This document shows, piece by piece, positions 37,007 to 47,106 of a stretch of 63,801 bases of DNA. The translations under genes were made by a program, and so were the position numbers. Source of the stretch: Eubacteriales bacterium (GTDB lineage Bacteria > Bacillota > Clostridia > Lachnospirales > Lachnospiraceae); assembly GCA_030531555.1 (NCBI GenBank), contig JAUNNI010000010.1, positions 1-63,801 of the forward strand, given 5' to 3'. Each line of letters opens with the position of its first letter. The first letter of the stretch is position 1. The notes beneath the pieces were generated by a model, which ran no database searches, had not been told where the DNA came from, and saw nothing but the letters and a program-made list of their open reading frames with translations.

Positions 37007-37537
37007 TTACATATAGGAATTCTTTTTGAAAACCTCCACAGCTTTTTCCCAATCTTTGGTTAAAATATAGTCTGTGTTATATGTGGAGATTGCAAAAATT
37101 CCAATGTTTTCTTCTGCTAAAATCCCTGCAATTTTGGATAAAATTCCAACGAGGGAAAAATCAAGGACTCCCTTAATCCGGAAGGCTTTCCATCCATCCT
37201 CCCGTTCTATTGTATTTGCTGGTGCCTGCTCACTGAGACAAACCAAGGATTTTTCTTCGTCGGTTTTCCCAAGAAAACAGTATTTCGCGTCCAGGTTGGC
37301 CATAGAATAATCTTCCACTTTACAAATGCTGAAATTCCCATCAATCATTTCGATTTCAAGAGTATTCTTCTTCTCTTCCACTACTTCTTCATATTCATCT
37401 TTATCAAGAGATACCGGAACGCCACTTCTTCCATTTACATGTACACCACCATACCAGGTGCCAGTCACTTCCAGAATGTCTCCCACCTCATATTCGATGG
37501 AAAAATCCATTTTCTTTTTGATAATTTTTACCTTCAT
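37007..37537 (-). CDS. ACT-domain protein with an extra N-terminal domain
   Basis: A 176-residue protein. Residues about 60-176 show two ACT-like units of the CASTOR type, e.g. KGVLDFSLVGILSKIAGILA near 122-141, which usually sense amino acids. The first about 55 residues form a separate small beta-rich unit (EVGDILEVTGTWYGGVHVNG) not normally part of this family. ACT proteins of this group are often annotated as aspartokinase-like regulators without known partner. AGAGGATAGAAA precedes the start. It is monocistronic in appearance, between the PPIase and CBS genes. Confidence 0.8.
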   Translation of the reverse strand: MKVKIIKKKMDFSIEYEVGDILEVTGTWYGGVHVNGRSGVPVSLDKDEYEEVVEEKKNTLEIEMIDGNFSICKVEDYSMANLDAKYCFLGKTDEEKSLVCLSEQAPANTIEREDGWKAFRIKGVLDFSLVGILSKIAGILAEENIGIFAISTYNTDYILTKDWEKAVEVFKKNSYM

Positions 37538-37580
37538 TTTCTATCCTCTTTTCACAAATGGTTTTCACACTTTGTAAAGA

Positions 37581-37608
37581 AAGGCATGGATTACCAAACC
37601 CATGCCTT
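37581..37608 (-). terminator. Terminator of the foldase lipoprotein gene
   Basis: AAGGCATGG/CCATGCCTT stem with a T-rich tail on the minus strand. Confidence 0.8.
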
Positions 37609-37632
37609 ATCATAACGTTCTTATTACACTGC

Positions 37633-38763
37633 TTATTTCGCTGCAGTTGTTGCTTCTGCTGCACTAGTGTCTTCTGCTGGAGCTGTTTCCTCTACTGCAT
37701 CTGTTGCAGTGGATTCTTCACTATGGAGAACAACTTCATCCCAAAGAGCCTGATCCACGCTCTTTGCGTAATCCCAGTCTGCTTCAAGATCTTTGATCCA
37801 TTCCTGATAGATCTGTGCAAATGCATCCTGCTGTCTCTGTGCAACGATATTTTCTTTGCTTGTTTTTGTTGCTTCTGCATCTGTGTAAGCATTGAGCTGT
37901 GCGATAACATAACCGTTGGCACATTCCATAACCTCACCCATGAGATCTCCATCTTTCATGCCAGCGATTTTCTTCTCAAAAGCTTCTCCTTCTTCAGACT
38001 GTCCTGCGCCATAAGACTCACTTGTGTTTGTGAATTCCGCTGCTTCTGCAACTTTAGCAAGTTCCGTTCCATCCTGAATCTTCTTTAAATCAAGCTCTGC
38101 TTTCTTTAAAGTTTCTGCTTTTTCTGCATCTGTCATATCTACAGTGTTACCATCATCATCTGTCTTTGTTGTTTTGTAAACGATACGGCTGATTGTAGTT
38201 ACTCTTGCTTCGTCATCACTTACTTCAGTATCAACATCTTCTACTTCTTTCTGCTGAACCTTAGAAGCAATTTTGTTCTGTTCATAAATTTTTGCCATGT
38301 CAGATTCGCCGGCGCCACATTCTTTTAAGATGGCTGCGCCCTGTTCTGTCTCAGCAAATTTCTTTGCGAAGTCTGCACATTCTGTTTTTTCTTCCTCTGT
38401 TAGAGAAATTCCTAATTCTTCTGCTTTGTTGTTGAGTACCATAATCATCTTCATTTTGTTGATGATCTGCTGTTTTACATAGGACTCAAATGTGATTGAT
38501 TTACCCTCTGCATCCATGCCCATTGGGGATAACCAGAAATCAGAACCATACATCATACCGTAGTAAGAATTATACTGTTCCGCTTCCATCTTTGCATAAA
38601 TCCAAGCTTCTTTTAAAGTTGCTTCTGTATTATCATATGTGAATAATACTTTATTACCATTTTGTGTCTTTAAATCCTTTGATGTGGAACAGCCTGTCAT
38701 CATGCCTACAGCAAGAGCCATAACCATTACTGCAGCAAAGGCTTTTTTCACAAATCCTTTCAT
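37633..38763 (-). CDS. SurA/PrsA-like foldase lipoprotein (peptidyl-prolyl isomerase family)
   Basis: A 376-residue exported lipoprotein: basic start, hydrophobic stretch and lipobox MTGC (Cys near residue 25). The N-terminal helical region resembles SurA_N chaperone domains and the later part a parvulin-like domain (about 185-290), although typical isomerase residues are hard to recognise, so it may be chaperone-only. The tail (about 345-376) is Ala/Glu/Thr-rich. ATG 38763 is chosen as AGGAGG precedes it; an upstream ATG at 38838 would put 25 unlikely residues before the signal. It follows mfd on the same strand, 79 bases apart. Confidence 0.82.
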   Translation of the reverse strand: MKGFVKKAFAAVMVMALAVGMMTGCSTSKDLKTQNGNKVLFTYDNTEATLKEAWIYAKMEAEQYNSYYGMMYGSDFWLSPMGMDAEGKSITFESYVKQQIINKMKMIMVLNNKAEELGISLTEEEKTECADFAKKFAETEQGAAILKECGAGESDMAKIYEQNKIASKVQQKEVEDVDTEVSDDEARVTTISRIVYKTTKTDDDGNTVDMTDAEKAETLKKAELDLKKIQDGTELAKVAEAAEFTNTSESYGAGQSEEGEAFEKKIAGMKDGDLMGEVMECANGYVIAQLNAYTDAEATKTSKENIVAQRQQDAFAQIYQEWIKDLEADWDYAKSVDQALWDEVVLHSEESTATDAVEETAPAEDTSAAEATTAAK

Positions 38764-38842
38764 ATTCTGCCTCCTAATAAATCTATATGATTTTTTTGCA
38801 ATCGTTCCTATTATATTACATGTTTTTGAAAAATACAACCAA

Positions 38843-41800
38843 TTAAGCCTCAGAAAGCGTTAACTTTTCCATTTGCTCCACCAATTCTCCAATAAGATCC
38901 ATCAAATCTTTTTTCAACACTCCTTTGGCATCATAAAGAATGGTTGGCGTTTTTTCTTTGGCGATTCGAATCTTCCTTGGATAAGCTTTTATGAGCGCAT
39001 CCACATCCTGAAAATCAATCGGACCGACAGGATTTAGAACAAACCGAAGCTCGTTTCCTCTCTGCTCAATGGAACTGATGCGGGCTTTCTTCGCTTTGGC
39101 ACGGAGAATTGCCACATCCAGCAAGCGGTACAGAGGAGTAGGAAGTTCCCCGTAACGGTCGGTCAGTTCATCTACCATATCATCGTATTCTTCCTGATTC
39201 TCAATAAAGGAGATTCTTTTATACAATGAAAGCTTCTGACTCTCATTTTTCACATAGGTAGATGGAATGTATGCATTGATGGAAAGATCGATGGTGGAAT
39301 CAAAAGTAATCTCATCCACATTTTCTCCTTTCATCTCCAAAACTGCTTCATTTAACATCTTGCAGTAAAGATCATATCCAACGCTTTCGATATGCCCTGA
39401 CTGCTCTGCTCCAAGCAGATTACCAGCACCACGAATCTCCAGATCTCGCATGGCAATTTTAAATCCGCTGCCAAGATCGGTAAATTCACGGATGGCCTTT
39501 AATCTTTTTTCCGCCTCTTCCCTCAAAATCGTGTTTCTTTGATACATCAAAAATGCATAGGCCACTCGCTTGGAACGACCAACACGTCCTCGCAGCTGAT
39601 AAAGCTGGGAAAGGCCAAAATTCTGAGCATCGTGAATGATCATGGTGTTGGCATTTGGGATATCCAACCCTGTTTCAATGATGGTAGTAGAAACCAGAAC
39701 ATCGATTTCCCCATGGATAAAGTCCATCATGATCTGTTCCAGCTGTCTCTCTCCCATCTGCCCATGGGCAAATTCCACCTTGGCATCGGGCACCAGATTT
39801 TGGACTTTTGTTGCCACTTCCTCAATGGTATTAACACGATTGTATACATAATAAACCTGACCGTTTCTTGCCAGTTCTCGCTCTATGGCTTCACGGACCA
39901 TTTCCTCGTTATATTCAAGAACGTAGGTCTGCACGGAACGACGATCCACCGGAGGAATCTCCAGAAGACTCATGTCACGAATCCCTGCCAAACTCATGTG
40001 AAGGGTACGCGGAATCGGTGTGGCAGACAGTGCCAACACATCGACATCCTTCTTGATTTCTTTAATTTTTTCTTTTTGTTTCACCCCAAAACGCTGTTCT
40101 TCATCAATGATCAAAAGACCCAGACGTTTAAATTGAATCTTTTTCGATAAAAGTTTATGGGTTCCAATGACAATGTCAACCGAACCGTTATGGAGCCCTT
40201 CTGTAATTTCTCTGGTCTCTTTCGCCGTGCAGAATCTGGACAACATACGGATTTCCACCGGATAGTGCTCCATACGCTCTTTAAATGAATTAAAATGCTG
40301 TTGTGCCAGAATGGTCGTTGGTACCAGAAGAGCCACCTGACGGCTGTCCTGCACCGCCTTAAAGGCAGCACGGATGGCTACCTCTGTCTTACCATATCCC
40401 ACATCTCCACAGATCAAACGGTCCATAATTTTAGGGCTTTCCATATCACTCTTGGTATCTTCGATGGCATTCAGCTGGTCTTCTGTCTCTTCAAAAGGAA
40501 AGAGTTCTTCAAACTCTTTTTGCCAAACCGTATCTTCCCCAAAACAGTGACCAGTCCCTGCCTGGCGGTGGGCATAAAGATTCACCAGCTCTTTGGCTGC
40601 AATCTGGACACGAGAACGAACCTTTGTCTTGGTCTTCTCCCATTCCGGGCTGTTTAATTTATTCAACTTCGGTTTCTTTGCACTGCTGCTCGCATACTTC
40701 TGTATGGATTGCAGCTGGGAAACCGGAAACATATAATTGCTGGCATCCTTGTATTCGATACTGATATAATCTTTGGTCACTCCGTCAGTCTCAATACTCT
40801 CAATTCCATGGTAGATTCCAAGACCATATTTCTCATGAACCACATAGTCCCCGATGGACAGGTCTGAGAGAGACTGAATCTTCTCCCCACCAGCATATAC
40901 TTTTTTCTTTGTTTTTTTCTTCTTTTGCTCTTTGAAGATATCTTTTTCTGTCAGAACGACAAAACGAAGCTCCGGATATTCAAAACCATTGCTCAAACGA
41001 CCTGCCACCACCATGATTTCACCTTCCACAATACTTCGGTCATAATCCTTGGCATAAAAGGCCGTCAAATCGTATTGCCTAAGGTCATCTGCCAGACGCT
41101 CTGCCCTGGTCTTTGAAGAGCTCATGAGCATGATCTGGTATTTCTGCTTGCGCCAGTTTTTAAGATCTTTCACCAACTGTTCAAAACTATTATTATAAGA
41201 ATAGATGGATTTGGTCTGAATATTATGGACATGAACGGCCGGAAAATCATCACATTTGGTGATCACATCATTTAAAAGAATCAAAGGCCGTTTTCTCAGT
41301 TTGTCTCGAATCTGATCAAATGGATAGAGTAAATCCGCTTGTCCAGGTAGGATATAGCCACCTTCTAAGCGACTTTCCATGGACATAAAAAATTCCTCTT
41401 CACACACCTTGCCTCGGTCCACACTGCGATGAGGCTCATCGATGAAAATGATGGTATCAAGGGGAAGATAGTCCAGAAGACTTTCCGTCTCTTCATAAAA
41501 GTAAGAAAGTAATGCTTCATTTCCTAGAGCGGTACCTAAGGAATTCAACTCTTCTGTGGCAGCTATGACCATCTTTCGCAAACGTTCTTTTTCCTTGTTC
41601 TTCTTAATCGATTTGAAATAGATCTCACGCTGTGCATAGTCCTCATGCATTCGTTTTACTGCATCCTGAATACGTTCTTTCGTTAGAATCATATCAGAAG
41701 CCGGATAGATTTCAATCTGATCCAAATTCTCGATGCTTCTTTGACTATCCACATCAAAGGATCGAATGGAATCTACCGTAGTATCCCAAAGCTCTAATCG

Positions 41801-42367
41801 AATTGGCGCGGATTCTGTCAGAGGGAAAATATCCACAATTTCCCCACGAATGGAATAATCGCCTGGTTTTTCTACCAAACCACAGCTTTCATAACCCATT
41901 TCCACCAGTTTCATGCGAAGGGCAGGAAGTTCAATGGTGGAATCATAATCCAAAGTAAGACATTCTGAACGAAAGGCGGCAAATGGAATGAGTTTTTCCA
42001 AAATCGCATCAAAGCAGGCAACGATGGTCATGGATTCTCCTTCAGAAAGGCTTTTTAAGATATCCATACGCTTTTTCACTACTTCATTGCTATGAATGTC
42101 CGCACTATAGAATAAAATATCCTTGGAGGGATAAAGAACCGTACTTCGATCAAAAAAATTCAAATCTTCATACAATTCTCTGGCACGCTCATCTCGGTAA
42201 GTTAGAACAAGCCTACAGGAAGATTTTTCTCCCAAAGAGCTAATAAGATGGCTTTTTTGCGAATCCACACAACCCGTAATCTGGATGGGATACTGCTTTT
42301 TCTCCATCTCTGCTTCCATATTCAGATAATCCTCATATCGCTTCAGCGGCTCAATTAATGCTCTCAA
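38843..42367 (-). CDS. mfd: Transcription-repair coupling factor
   Basis: The 1174-residue Mfd removes RNA polymerase stalled at DNA damage and recruits UvrA. Visible parts are the UvrB-homology region (1 to about 340), the RNA-polymerase-interacting CarD-like domain ([19 protein letters not shown] near 507), and the translocase motor with Walker [15 protein letters not shown] near 655, [30 protein letters not shown] and [11 protein letters not shown], then the C-terminal D7 domain (about 1000-1150). The start is TTG at 42367 with GAAGG 5 bases upstream, inside the end of pth (17-base overlap). Confidence 0.96.
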   Translation of the reverse strand: MRALIEPLKRYEDYLNMEAEMEKKQYPIQITGCVDSQKSHLISSLGEKSSCRLVLTYRDERARELYEDLNFFDRSTVLYPSKDILFYSADIHSNEVVKKRMDILKSLSEGESMTIVACFDAILEKLIPFAAFRSECLTLDYDSTIELPALRMKLVEMGYESCGLVEKPGDYSIRGEIVDIFPLTESAPIRLELWDTTVDSIRSFDVDSQRSIENLDQIEIYPASDMILTKERIQDAVKRMHEDYAQREIYFKSIKKNKEKERLRKMVIAATEELNSLGTALGNEALLSYFYEETESLLDYLPLDTIIFIDEPHRSVDRGKVCEEEFFMSMESRLEGGYILPGQADLLYPFDQIRDKLRKRPLILLNDVITKCDDFPAVHVHNIQTKSIYSYNNSFEQLVKDLKNWRKQKYQIMLMSSSKTRAERLADDLRQYDLTAFYAKDYDRSIVEGEIMVVAGRLSNGFEYPELRFVVLTEKDIFKEQKKKKTKKKVYAGGEKIQSLSDLSIGDYVVHEKYGLGIYHGIESIETDGVTKDYISIEYKDASNYMFPVSQLQSIQKYASSSAKKPKLNKLNSPEWEKTKTKVRSRVQIAAKELVNLYAHRQAGTGHCFGEDTVWQKEFEELFPFEETEDQLNAIEDTKSDMESPKIMDRLICGDVGYGKTEVAIRAAFKAVQDSRQVALLVPTTILAQQHFNSFKERMEHYPVEIRMLSRFCTAKETREITEGLHNGSVDIVIGTHKLLSKKIQFKRLGLLIIDEEQRFGVKQKEKIKEIKKDVDVLALSATPIPRTLHMSLAGIRDMSLLEIPPVDRRSVQTYVLEYNEEMVREAIERELARNGQVYYVYNRVNTIEEVATKVQNLVPDAKVEFAHGQMGERQLEQIMMDFIHGEIDVLVSTTIIETGLDIPNANTMIIHDAQNFGLSQLYQLRGRVGRSKRVAYAFLMYQRNTILREEAEKRLKAIREFTDLGSGFKIAMRDLEIRGAGNLLGAEQSGHIESVGYDLYCKMLNEAVLEMKGENVDEITFDSTIDLSINAYIPSTYVKNESQKLSLYKRISFIENQEEYDDMVDELTDRYGELPTPLYRLLDVAILRAKAKKARISSIEQRGNELRFVLNPVGPIDFQDVDALIKAYPRKIRIAKEKTPTILYDAKGVLKKDLMDLIGELVEQMEKLTLSEA

Positions 42368-43130
42368 GGTTACCTTCTTTCTCTGCTGATTTTTCGATTT
42401 TGTCTGCCTGCTTCACTTCGGCAGCCACTTCTGTTTTCACTTCTTGTGTTTCTGGTGATTCTTCTGCCTTATTTTCTATTGTTGGCATATTTTCTTCCTT
42501 GGAATCAGCCTGTTCTGGCAGGTTTTCTACCTTATTTTCCTGTTTTTTCTTCTTTTTCTTTTGTTTTGGCGTATTATACTGATTCATGGCAGCATCCATA
42601 TCATCTGCCATGATTAGCTCCGCTGCTTTTGCTGCATTTTCAAGAGCACCTTCGATGATAACAAGTTCCTCCTTGTCAAAATGTCCCAGCACATAATCTG
42701 CCAAATCCATGCCCGGATGTCTTTCTCCACCGATACCCACACGAATTCTAGGGAAATTATCCCCTCCCATATGGGAAATAATACTCTTGATGCCATTATG
42801 TCCACCAGCGCTTCCCTTCTTACGAATGCGCAGCTTCCCAGGCTCTAAACTGATATCATCATAAATGATGAGAATATCTTCCACATCAATCTTATAAAAA
42901 TCTGCGGCGGCACGAACACTCTCTCCACTTAAATTCATATAAGTAAGTGGCTTCATCAGCAGAACTCTTTCTGCACCAATAAAGCCGCTGCCTACCATCG
43001 CCTTATGCTTATGTTGATTGATGGTGATCTTATTTGCTTCCGCAATCTTATCAATGGCCATATAACCAATGTTATGTCGGGTACCTTTGTATTTGTCAGT
43101 GGGATTGCCTAATCCTACGATAATTTTCAT
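42351..43130 (-). CDS. pth: Peptidyl-tRNA hydrolase with charged C-terminal tail
   Basis: Pth frees tRNA from prematurely released peptidyl-tRNA. The core has IVGLGNPTDKYKGTRHNIG with the catalytic His and Asn, LMKPLTYMNLSG and DDISLEPGKLRIRKKGSAGG. The core ends near residue 190; a lysine-then-glutamate-rich tail of about 70 residues follows and is absent from typical Pth. ATG 43130 (AAGGAG upstream) gives the canonical MKIIVGLGN start. An in-frame ATG at 43196 also has AGGAG and would add 22 residues; both may be used. The stop lies inside the mfd start region. Confidence 0.93.
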   Translation of the reverse strand: MKIIVGLGNPTDKYKGTRHNIGYMAIDKIAEANKITINQHKHKAMVGSGFIGAERVLLMKPLTYMNLSGESVRAAADFYKIDVEDILIIYDDISLEPGKLRIRKKGSAGGHNGIKSIISHMGGDNFPRIRVGIGGERHPGMDLADYVLGHFDKEELVIIEGALENAAKAAELIMADDMDAAMNQYNTPKQKKKKKKQENKVENLPEQADSKEENMPTIENKAEESPETQEVKTEVAAEVKQADKIEKSAEKEGNLESIN

Positions 43131-43209
43131 TATATTTTCTCCTTCTGCCTCCGAGTCACCACGACCCAAAAGTTTCTTCATCCATGTTCGAAACATGCAC
43201 CTATCTCCT

Positions 43210-44325
43210 CTATTTACAATCCAGGAAATGATCAATAACGCGGTTGGTGGACTGATTATCATAAAAATCATTATGCAGCCTTGCAAATGCTTCCACCTTT
43301 TCAAGATCCCATCGTTCTTCCTGAATATCCGTAATCAATTCCTCCATGGTTTCTGATATCGGCCCTGGAGCTGTTTTTTCAAAATCAAAATAAAAGCCTC
43401 GATCCATCTTAAGATACCAATCTTTATCGTATGCATAGATTAGAATTGGGCGATCCAAAAGAGAATATTCCACGGCAATCGAAGAATAATCTGCAATCAA
43501 AACATCCGTCATGCAAAGAAGCTTACGAATATTAGGATATTTGGTCATATCAATGATATGCTCTGGAACCTCTCCGGCATGAATCTGTGGGTGAAGTCTT
43601 ACCATAAGACAGTATTCTTCTCCCAATTTTTCCTGAAATGCATCAAAGTCAAAATGATCTAATAATTCTCGGTCTTTCTCCTCTTCTCCACGGAAGGTTG
43701 GAGCATAAAGAATCCACTTTTTTCCTCGGGCATTCGGATGATCCTTTATGATTTCTTCTTTCCAGACATCCACATCATGGTCTTCAAAATAAAAATCTGC
43801 CTGAGGGCATGCCAATGCCTGCACTTTCTCCTTCGGAACACAAAAAGCCTCCGCATAATTATCACGGATATTCTCTGAGCTGGCGAGAATACAGGTAACC
43901 TGACGATTCACACGGGCAATCAAATCAAGCATATCCGGATCAGTCTCACTGGATCCTGCAAACTTTTTAAAAGATCCCATGCCATGCCAAAGCTGTACAA
44001 TGGTAACCTTTGGATCAAAATTCATGAAAGCCATGGGGATGAAATTATCATTTAAAAATACGTATTCTGAAGTGGCAAGATGATAAGTCTTGACCGTAAA
44101 AAGGCGAATCAGGCCCAAAAGATTCCCCAGACTTGTCTCGTAATCTTTCTGAGAAATAATATGAAAGTCGTATGGTAAGCCTCTTTTTTCGCATTCCTTC
44201 TGAATCGAAAATAAACTTCCGGTTCCTCCGGTATCCAGTTTTTCTATGAGGGTTACTTTATTTTTTTTAATGGAAAATCTGCGAAAGGCATTAAATACCG
44301 CAGCAAAAATCTTATTTGTTAACAT
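43210..44325 (-). CDS. CDP-glycerol glycerophosphotransferase family protein, short form
   Basis: A 371-residue teichoic-acid-type transferase containing essentially just the Glyphos_transf domain. Motifs: VQLWHGMGSFKKF near 110, LYAPTFRGEEE near 197, VRLHPQIH near 235 and VLIADYSSIAVEYS near 268. It resembles TagB-like primases in size. It lies immediately before pth, outside the main glycopolymer cluster, and is the third family member in the window. The N-terminal 20 residues are hydrophobic and basic, suitable for membrane association. Confidence 0.88.
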   Translation of the reverse strand: MLTNKIFAAVFNAFRRFSIKKNKVTLIEKLDTGGTGSLFSIQKECEKRGLPYDFHIISQKDYETSLGNLLGLIRLFTVKTYHLATSEYVFLNDNFIPMAFMNFDPKVTIVQLWHGMGSFKKFAGSSETDPDMLDLIARVNRQVTCILASSENIRDNYAEAFCVPKEKVQALACPQADFYFEDHDVDVWKEEIIKDHPNARGKKWILYAPTFRGEEEKDRELLDHFDFDAFQEKLGEEYCLMVRLHPQIHAGEVPEHIIDMTKYPNIRKLLCMTDVLIADYSSIAVEYSLLDRPILIYAYDKDWYLKMDRGFYFDFEKTAPGPISETMEELITDIQEERWDLEKVEAFARLHNDFYDNQSTNRVIDHFLDCK

Positions 44326-44370
44326 AATTATAAACCTCCAAACACTTTAGTTTAGCATAAATTTCCATAA

Positions 44371-44404
44371 AAAAAAAGCCAATCACCAGGTGATCAGCTT
44401 TTTT
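44371..44404. terminator. Bidirectional hairpin terminator after glgD
   Basis: AGC-x-ATCACC pairs with GGTGAT-x-AGCT, with T-runs on the minus strand and plus strand sides. Confidence 0.82.
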
Positions 44405-44426
44405 CTCTTACGAAAATGTTTGGAAT

Positions 44427-45551
44427 TTACAGAATATAACGGACATTTTTTTCAATAACAATCTTCACTTCATCCTTAGTTCCCACATAATTTGTTCCCG
44501 GACGAAGGGTATCTCTGCTCTCAACGATACAGTTTTCAATGTAGGAATCGTCCCCGATATAAACATCATTTAAAATAATGGAGTTTTTGATTGTACAATT
44601 ATTTCCAACATATACGTCTTTAAATAATACAGAATTCTCTACTTTTCCGTTAATGATACATCCAGAGGATACAATAGAATTCTTAATCTCAGCACCCTTG
44701 TTGTATTTTGCTGGTGGAAGATCATCCACTTTAGAATAAATATCCGGATACTGCTTAAAGAAGTAATCTCTTACGTCTTTCTTTAAGAAGTCCATATTTG
44801 TTCTGTAGTAGGAATCTACTGTGGAGATATTTCTCCAATAAGAATCAATCTTGTAGCCATAAATCTTACGAACCCCTTTGTAACGAACTAAAACATCCTT
44901 TACAAAATCGTAGCGATCTTCTTTTGCACAACGCTCTAAAATCTCAATCAAATGTCTTCTACGAATAATATAAACACCGATGGAGATGTTGTTGCTCTGT
45001 GCTACCAGAGGTTTTTCTTCAAAATCAATGATTCTTTCATCTTCGTCTAATTTTAACACACCAAATCTGGTAAGATCGTCATCCGTATCTTTTAACTGTG
45101 TATAAACAACAGTGATATCTGCATTCTTTTCGATGTGTTTTTTCAGAACCTCATTGTAGTCCATCTTGTATACACCATCGCCAGCAGCGATGATTACATA
45201 TGGCTCATGGCTCTTTTTAATAAAGTCAATATTCTGATAAAGTGCATCTGCTGTACCCTGATACCAGTAATTGTTATCTTTTGTCTGAGTTGGTGTAAAT
45301 ACATAGAGTCCGCCCTGTTTACGGCCGAAATCCCACCATTTGCTGGAGCTTAAATGTTCATTTAAAGAACGAGCATTAAACTGTGGGAGAACTGCTACAC
45401 GGGAGATCTTGGAATTGGTCATATTGCTGAGCGTAAAGTCGATTGCGCGATAACTACCTGCAACCGGCAAAGCAGCGATTGCTCTCTTATCGGATAACTT
45501 TCCAATTCTCTTGTTATTACCACCTGCTAAAATAATACCTATTGCTTTCAT
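44427..45551 (-). CDS. glgD: Glucose-1-phosphate adenylyltransferase subunit GlgD
   Basis: A 374-residue nucleotidyltransferase fold plus left-handed beta-helix. The N-terminus IGIILAGGNNKRIGKLSDKR departs from the catalytic loop of GlgC ([18 protein letters not shown]), in line with GlgD being the regulatory partner of a heteromeric ADP-glucose pyrophosphorylase. Hexapeptide repeats are visible near 290-355 (e.g. GNNCTIKNSIILNDVYIGDD). It follows glgC on the same strand with a 16-base gap. Function: glycogen-precursor synthesis. Confidence 0.95.
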   Translation of the reverse strand: MKAIGIILAGGNNKRIGKLSDKRAIAALPVAGSYRAIDFTLSNMTNSKISRVAVLPQFNARSLNEHLSSSKWWDFGRKQGGLYVFTPTQTKDNNYWYQGTADALYQNIDFIKKSHEPYVIIAAGDGVYKMDYNEVLKKHIEKNADITVVYTQLKDTDDDLTRFGVLKLDEDERIIDFEEKPLVAQSNNISIGVYIIRRRHLIEILERCAKEDRYDFVKDVLVRYKGVRKIYGYKIDSYWRNISTVDSYYRTNMDFLKKDVRDYFFKQYPDIYSKVDDLPPAKYNKGAEIKNSIVSSGCIINGKVENSVLFKDVYVGNNCTIKNSIILNDVYIGDDSYIENCIVESRDTLRPGTNYVGTKDEVKIVIEKNVRYIL

Positions 45552-45567
45552 CTATGCCACCTGCCTT

Positions 45568-46830
45568 CTACTGTCTGATAATGGATTCTCCACTGGCGAG
45601 CACGCCATCCGGATAATCTTCTGCGGTTGTAATACCAACGATTGCAACGTTTTTACCAATCTTAACATCTGCAGGAATGACAGAGTTTTCACCGATTGTT
45701 ACAAGGCCACCAGCGTAAACTTTTTCTTTAAACTTGTTAGGAGCTTCCTCACCAACACAAAGTTCAGAATTCTCACCGATGACACAATTCTCTGCAATGA
45801 TGGAACGATCTACTTTAGCTCCTGCCTTAATCACAGTGCCCTGCATGATGATGGAGTTTGTTACAACAGCACCCTCCTCAATGGTTACACCTGCACCAAT
45901 AACAGACTTAGAAACTTCACCATAGATTTCTGTTCCTTCACTGACGATACATCCGCTTACCTTAGCATTCTCAGAGAAGTACTGTGGTGGAATGATATCG
46001 GTCTTTGTATAGATTCTCCAGAATTCTTCATAAAGGTTGAATTCAGGAATAATGTCGATTAATTCCATATTTGCTTCCCAGTAGGAAGATAATGTTCCAA
46101 CATCTTTCCAATATCCCTGGTAATTGTAAGCCATAATCTTATCGCCTCTTTCATGGCAATAAGGAATAACATGCATACCAAAGTCACAGCCTGGCTGTTC
46201 GGATAAAGTGGTAAGTGCTTCTTCCAAAACATCATAATCAAAGATATAGATACCCATGGAAGCCTTGTTGCTTCTTGGAACCGCTGGTTTCTCTTCAAAG
46301 TCAACCACGCGATTATTTTCATCTGTAATAACCAGACCAAAACGGCTGGCTTCTTCCCATGGAACTTCATAAGTTGCCAGTGTGATCTTGGCATTATTTT
46401 TCTTATGGAAGTCAAGCATCAGTTCATAATCCATCTTATAAATATGGTCACCGCCTAAGATGGCAACATACTGTGGATTATAATATTTCATGAATTCAAG
46501 ATTCTGGTAAATGGCGTTCGCTGTTCCAGTATACCAATCGGTATTCTCACTCTTCTCATATGGAGGAAGTACAGTAACACCACCAATATTTCTATCAAGA
46601 TCCCAAGGGATACCGATTCCAATATGCTGATTCAAGCGAAGTGGCTGGTACTGTGTCAGTACACCAACGGTATCAATTCCGGAATTAATACAGTTACTTA
46701 ATGGGAAATCGATAATTTTATATTTTCCACCAAATGATACTGCAGGCTTTGCCAGCTTAGATGTAAGCACGCCAAGGCGGCTTCCCTGTCCACCTGCTAA
46801 TAACATTGCTATCATTTCTTTCTTTATCAT
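45568..46830 (-). CDS. glgC: Glucose-1-phosphate adenylyltransferase GlgC
   Basis: The 420-residue catalytic subunit makes ADP-glucose from glucose-1-phosphate and ATP for glycogen. The signature [20 protein letters not shown] (11-30) carries the ATP-binding Arg and Lys. [11 protein letters not shown] near 132 includes the catalytic Asp, and [18 protein letters not shown] near 188 includes the glucose-1-phosphate Lys. A C-terminal beta-helix holds the allosteric region. First gene of glgC-glgD. TATAAT lies about 30 bases upstream at 46861-46866, with a weak -35. Confidence 0.96.
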   Translation of the reverse strand: MIKKEMIAMLLAGGQGSRLGVLTSKLAKPAVSFGGKYKIIDFPLSNCINSGIDTVGVLTQYQPLRLNQHIGIGIPWDLDRNIGGVTVLPPYEKSENTDWYTGTANAIYQNLEFMKYYNPQYVAILGGDHIYKMDYELMLDFHKKNNAKITLATYEVPWEEASRFGLVITDENNRVVDFEEKPAVPRSNKASMGIYIFDYDVLEEALTTLSEQPGCDFGMHVIPYCHERGDKIMAYNYQGYWKDVGTLSSYWEANMELIDIIPEFNLYEEFWRIYTKTDIIPPQYFSENAKVSGCIVSEGTEIYGEVSKSVIGAGVTIEEGAVVTNSIIMQGTVIKAGAKVDRSIIAENCVIGENSELCVGEEAPNKFKEKVYAGGLVTIGENSVIPADVKIGKNVAIVGITTAEDYPDGVLASGESIIRQ

Positions 46831-47034
46831 AAAGAATCACCCCTTTGTCATATAGTCAATATTATACCATTCCATCATGGAAAATAAAAGCATTTTTGCC
46901 AAATTCCAAAGAAAAAACCACCATTTTTATGTCATTTTACATAATACTTACACATATAAAATACTTGTAAAGCTCCTGAAAAGCCAATTTTATCCCTTCC
47001 CTACAGATTTAAAATACTTTTAAAATTTGAATGC

Positions 47035-47063
47035 TTGAATCTGTAGCATGGGTGCGATATACT
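47035..47063 (+). promoter_or_regulatory. Probable murC promoter
   Basis: TTGAAT (47035-47040), 17-base spacer, TATACT (47058-47063), 43 bases before the start codon. The remainder of this 276-base divergent gap holds no visible gene. Confidence 0.6.
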
Positions 47064-47106
47064 AAGAAAAATAAGATGATAACCCTAGAATAAAAGGAGA
47101 AAATAT

